Assembly: GCA_009779595.1 (NCBI GenBank)
Contig: WRDZ01000029.1
Location: 1-8,231 of the forward strand
Source: Alphaproteobacteria bacterium
Lineage (GTDB): Bacteria > Pseudomonadota > Alphaproteobacteria > WRDZ01
DNA length: 8,231 nucleotides
Direction of reading: 5' to 3'
The translations under genes were made by a program, and so were the position numbers. How positions within the stretch are numbered: the first letter of the stretch is position 1; each line of letters begins with the position of its first letter. This document shows, in pieces, positions 7,200 through 8,231 of this stretch. Below the pieces are notes generated by a model, which made no database searches, was not told the DNA's origin, and worked only from the letters and a program-made list of their open reading frames with translations.

Positions 7200-7439
7200 C
7201 TATTCGTCCCTGCTGGGCACCCCCAGCGTATAGGAAAAGACTTGCGGACCGGTTATGGCGGATAAGCTTCTTTCGATTTGTTCCACAAGTTCGTTGACCA
7301 CGCCCGAGCTTGAAAAGGCGGCTATGACTTTGGCGCCCGGAGCGGGCTTCTTGGGCCATCTTTCTTGCACGCAGCGATACTCTATGACGGGTTCGTCGTC
7401 ATAATCGTCCGAAGAAGTATCTGTTTCTTCTTCACTCAT
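7200..7439 (-). CDS. Hypothetical acidic small protein, 79 aa
   Basis: Not recognised. The first 20 residues contain ten Asp/Glu plus several Ser/Thr, so the N-terminus is probably disordered and strongly negative. A short basic Pro patch (RWPKKPAPGAK, 28-37) leads to a predicted alpha/beta stretch, VIAAFSSSGVVNELVEQIERSL (38-59), and a final strand-like QVFSYTL (66-72). There is no signal peptide, no membrane segment and one Cys (23). The ATG at 7439 has AAAGGTG eight bases upstream, better than the in-frame GTG at 7448. Its start overlaps the stop of the upstream 262-residue gene as ATGA, so the two are almost certainly co-translated. Good ribosome site and coupling support a real gene; function is unknown. 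Confidence 0.72.
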   Translation of the reverse strand: MSEEETDTSSDDYDDEPVIEYRCVQERWPKKPAPGAKVIAAFSSSGVVNELVEQIERSLSAITGPQVFSYTLGVPSRDE

Positions 7440-8224
7440 ATTTCGCACACCTTTGCCCCTTTATATGTGACCGGCAGGGCGCGGTTCGGCTTGCCGTCCA
7501 TGTTGGAAAGCATGTCGAAAGCCCCGCAGTGCGACGGTTCCCCAAGCATGGCGATGCCGGTGCATTCCGCTTCCGGCGACGGGATGAACCTGGCCGACTT
7601 GAACCGGCCGGTATCAGGGTCCTGCCTGTATTCGATGGCCGGCCAGCCGCTTGGGTTCTTGTGGCCGCCGAAGTCGAACACGGGCACGCCAAGCCAGCCC
7701 AGCTGTCCGCGTATGTGTTCCTGGTGGTCATGCTCTACCCGCAGTTCGGCGGAGTTTTTATTAAAAACGTGTTCAGATATATAGGCCAGAGCAAGCCATT
7801 GCGGCCCCAGTGCATGCCCGCGCACATACCATGACCCGCGTTGAAGGTTTGTAAAATCCCAATCTCGTATAAAGGCTTTTGAATCCGGGTCCCACGTGTC
7901 GCATAGAAGGGCTGTTGAATCGTCCGGGTTGCTGAAAACTATCACATTAAGCGGTATCTGTACCGGCGAATTATTGCGGTTGTCGAACAGTTCTTTCAGG
8001 CATCCAGAGCTTACCACAGCGTTGGCCCCGCATTCATTCATAGAATGTAAAAATTTATTTTTGTCGCCTTTTTCATATGCCAGGACAATATCTTTGGCTT
8101 GACTGGCGTCGCACGACTGATAACGGAAAAGCGTATAGACGGCTTGGTCGGTAATGGAATTACGGCTGTATTTCATTTTGGCGCGGCAGCCGCTTATATG
8201 CATGCTAAGGCGGTTCCTTTCCAT
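7436..8224 (-). CDS. Hypothetical protein, up to 262 aa
   Basis: Not recognised. From ATG 8224 the product has no signal peptide or membrane segment and looks soluble. It is rich in aromatics and Cys: Trp at 111, 122, 132, 143, 177 and 194, and eight Cys (13, 38, 65, 75, 108, 221, 233, 260). A charged EHDHQEH run at 164-170 could bind metal (speculative). Residues 90-150 and 175-255 look like mixed strand and loop segments, for example IPLNVIVF and GVPVFDFGG. The start is uncertain: ATG 8224 has no properly spaced ribosome site in the window, ATG 8203 has GGAAAGGA eleven bases upstream, ATG 8176 has none, and the frame stays open to the right edge, so the gene might begin outside. The 5' part is AT-richer than the 3' part. 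Its stop overlaps the next gene's ATG by ATGA. Confidence 0.75.
   Translation of the reverse strand: MERNRLSMHISGCRAKMKYSRNSITDQAVYTLFRYQSCDASQAKDIVLAYEKGDKNKFLHSMNECGANAVVSSGCLKELFDNRNNSPVQIPLNVIVFSNPDDSTALLCDTWDPDSKAFIRDWDFTNLQRGSWYVRGHALGPQWLALAYISEHVFNKNSAELRVEHDHQEHIRGQLGWLGVPVFDFGGHKNPSGWPAIEYRQDPDTGRFKSARFIPSPEAECTGIAMLGEPSHCGAFDMLSNMDGKPNRALPVTYKGAKVCEI
7448..7454 (-). promoter_or_regulatory. Ribosome binding site for the 79-aa gene
   Basis: On the minus strand AAAGGTG lies eight bases ahead of ATG 7439, inside the end of the upstream gene. It decides the start in favour of ATG 7439 over GTG 7448, which is part of the site itself. Confidence 0.65.
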
Positions 8225-8231
8225 GCCTTTG

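Noticed and set aside
7212..7227. GC-rich hairpin GCTGGG-CACC-CCCAGC after lpxB, considered as a terminator
   Set aside because: A 6-bp stem with a 4-nt loop, but no T-run follows on either strand, and it lies inside the coding end of the 79-aa gene. It may be only a pause site.
1..8231. CRISPR arrays, tRNA or rRNA genes, insertion sequences
   Set aside because: No regularly spaced repeats, no tRNA-like cloverleaf, and no transposase-like frame or flanking terminal inverted repeats were seen on either strand.

Overview
The window comes from a Gram-negative bacterium, most likely an alphaproteobacterium. The gene order skp/ompH-lpxD-fabZ-lpxA-lpxI-lpxB is the classic alphaproteobacterial lipid A cluster, and the UDP-diacylglucosamine hydrolase is LpxI rather than the LpxH of enterics. 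The DNA is GC-rich, yet the core genes often use ATA for Ile and AGG for Arg. That is odd for a GC-rich alphaproteobacterium and hints at a divergent, perhaps host-associated or uncultured lineage (inference).

Layout. Positions 1-2135 (minus strand) hold most of ftsK, the septal DNA translocase, cut by the left edge at the start of its gamma domain. Positions 2136-2260 are a divergent promoter region: a good sigma70-type promoter reads right into the lipid A operon, and another reads left into ftsK so close to the ATG that the ftsK message may be leaderless. Positions 2261-7189 (plus strand) are one tight operon of six genes: skp/ompH, lpxD, fabZ, lpxA, lpxI and lpxB. Gaps are at most 13 nt and two junctions overlap by 14 nt each. 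Positions 7200-8224 (minus strand) hold two unrecognised genes that overlap by ATGA and converge on lpxB with only 10 bp between stop codons.

How the genes work together. FabZ dehydrates 3-hydroxyacyl-ACP for fatty acid elongation, so it competes with LpxA and LpxD for the same substrate pool. LpxA adds the first acyl chain to UDP-GlcNAc. LpxC (not in the window) deacetylates the product, and LpxD adds the second chain. LpxI cleaves UDP-2,3-diacylglucosamine to lipid X, and LpxB joins lipid X to UDP-diacylglucosamine to make the lipid A disaccharide. Skp/OmpH escorts outer membrane proteins through the periplasm, so the operon couples outer membrane protein delivery with lipid A synthesis. 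The rseP-bamA pair usually found upstream in alphaproteobacteria is absent here; ftsK takes its place in divergent orientation.

Most of the window is conserved housekeeping DNA. The only part that could be new biology is the two-gene unknown cassette at the right end; I recognise no family for either protein and do not assign a function.
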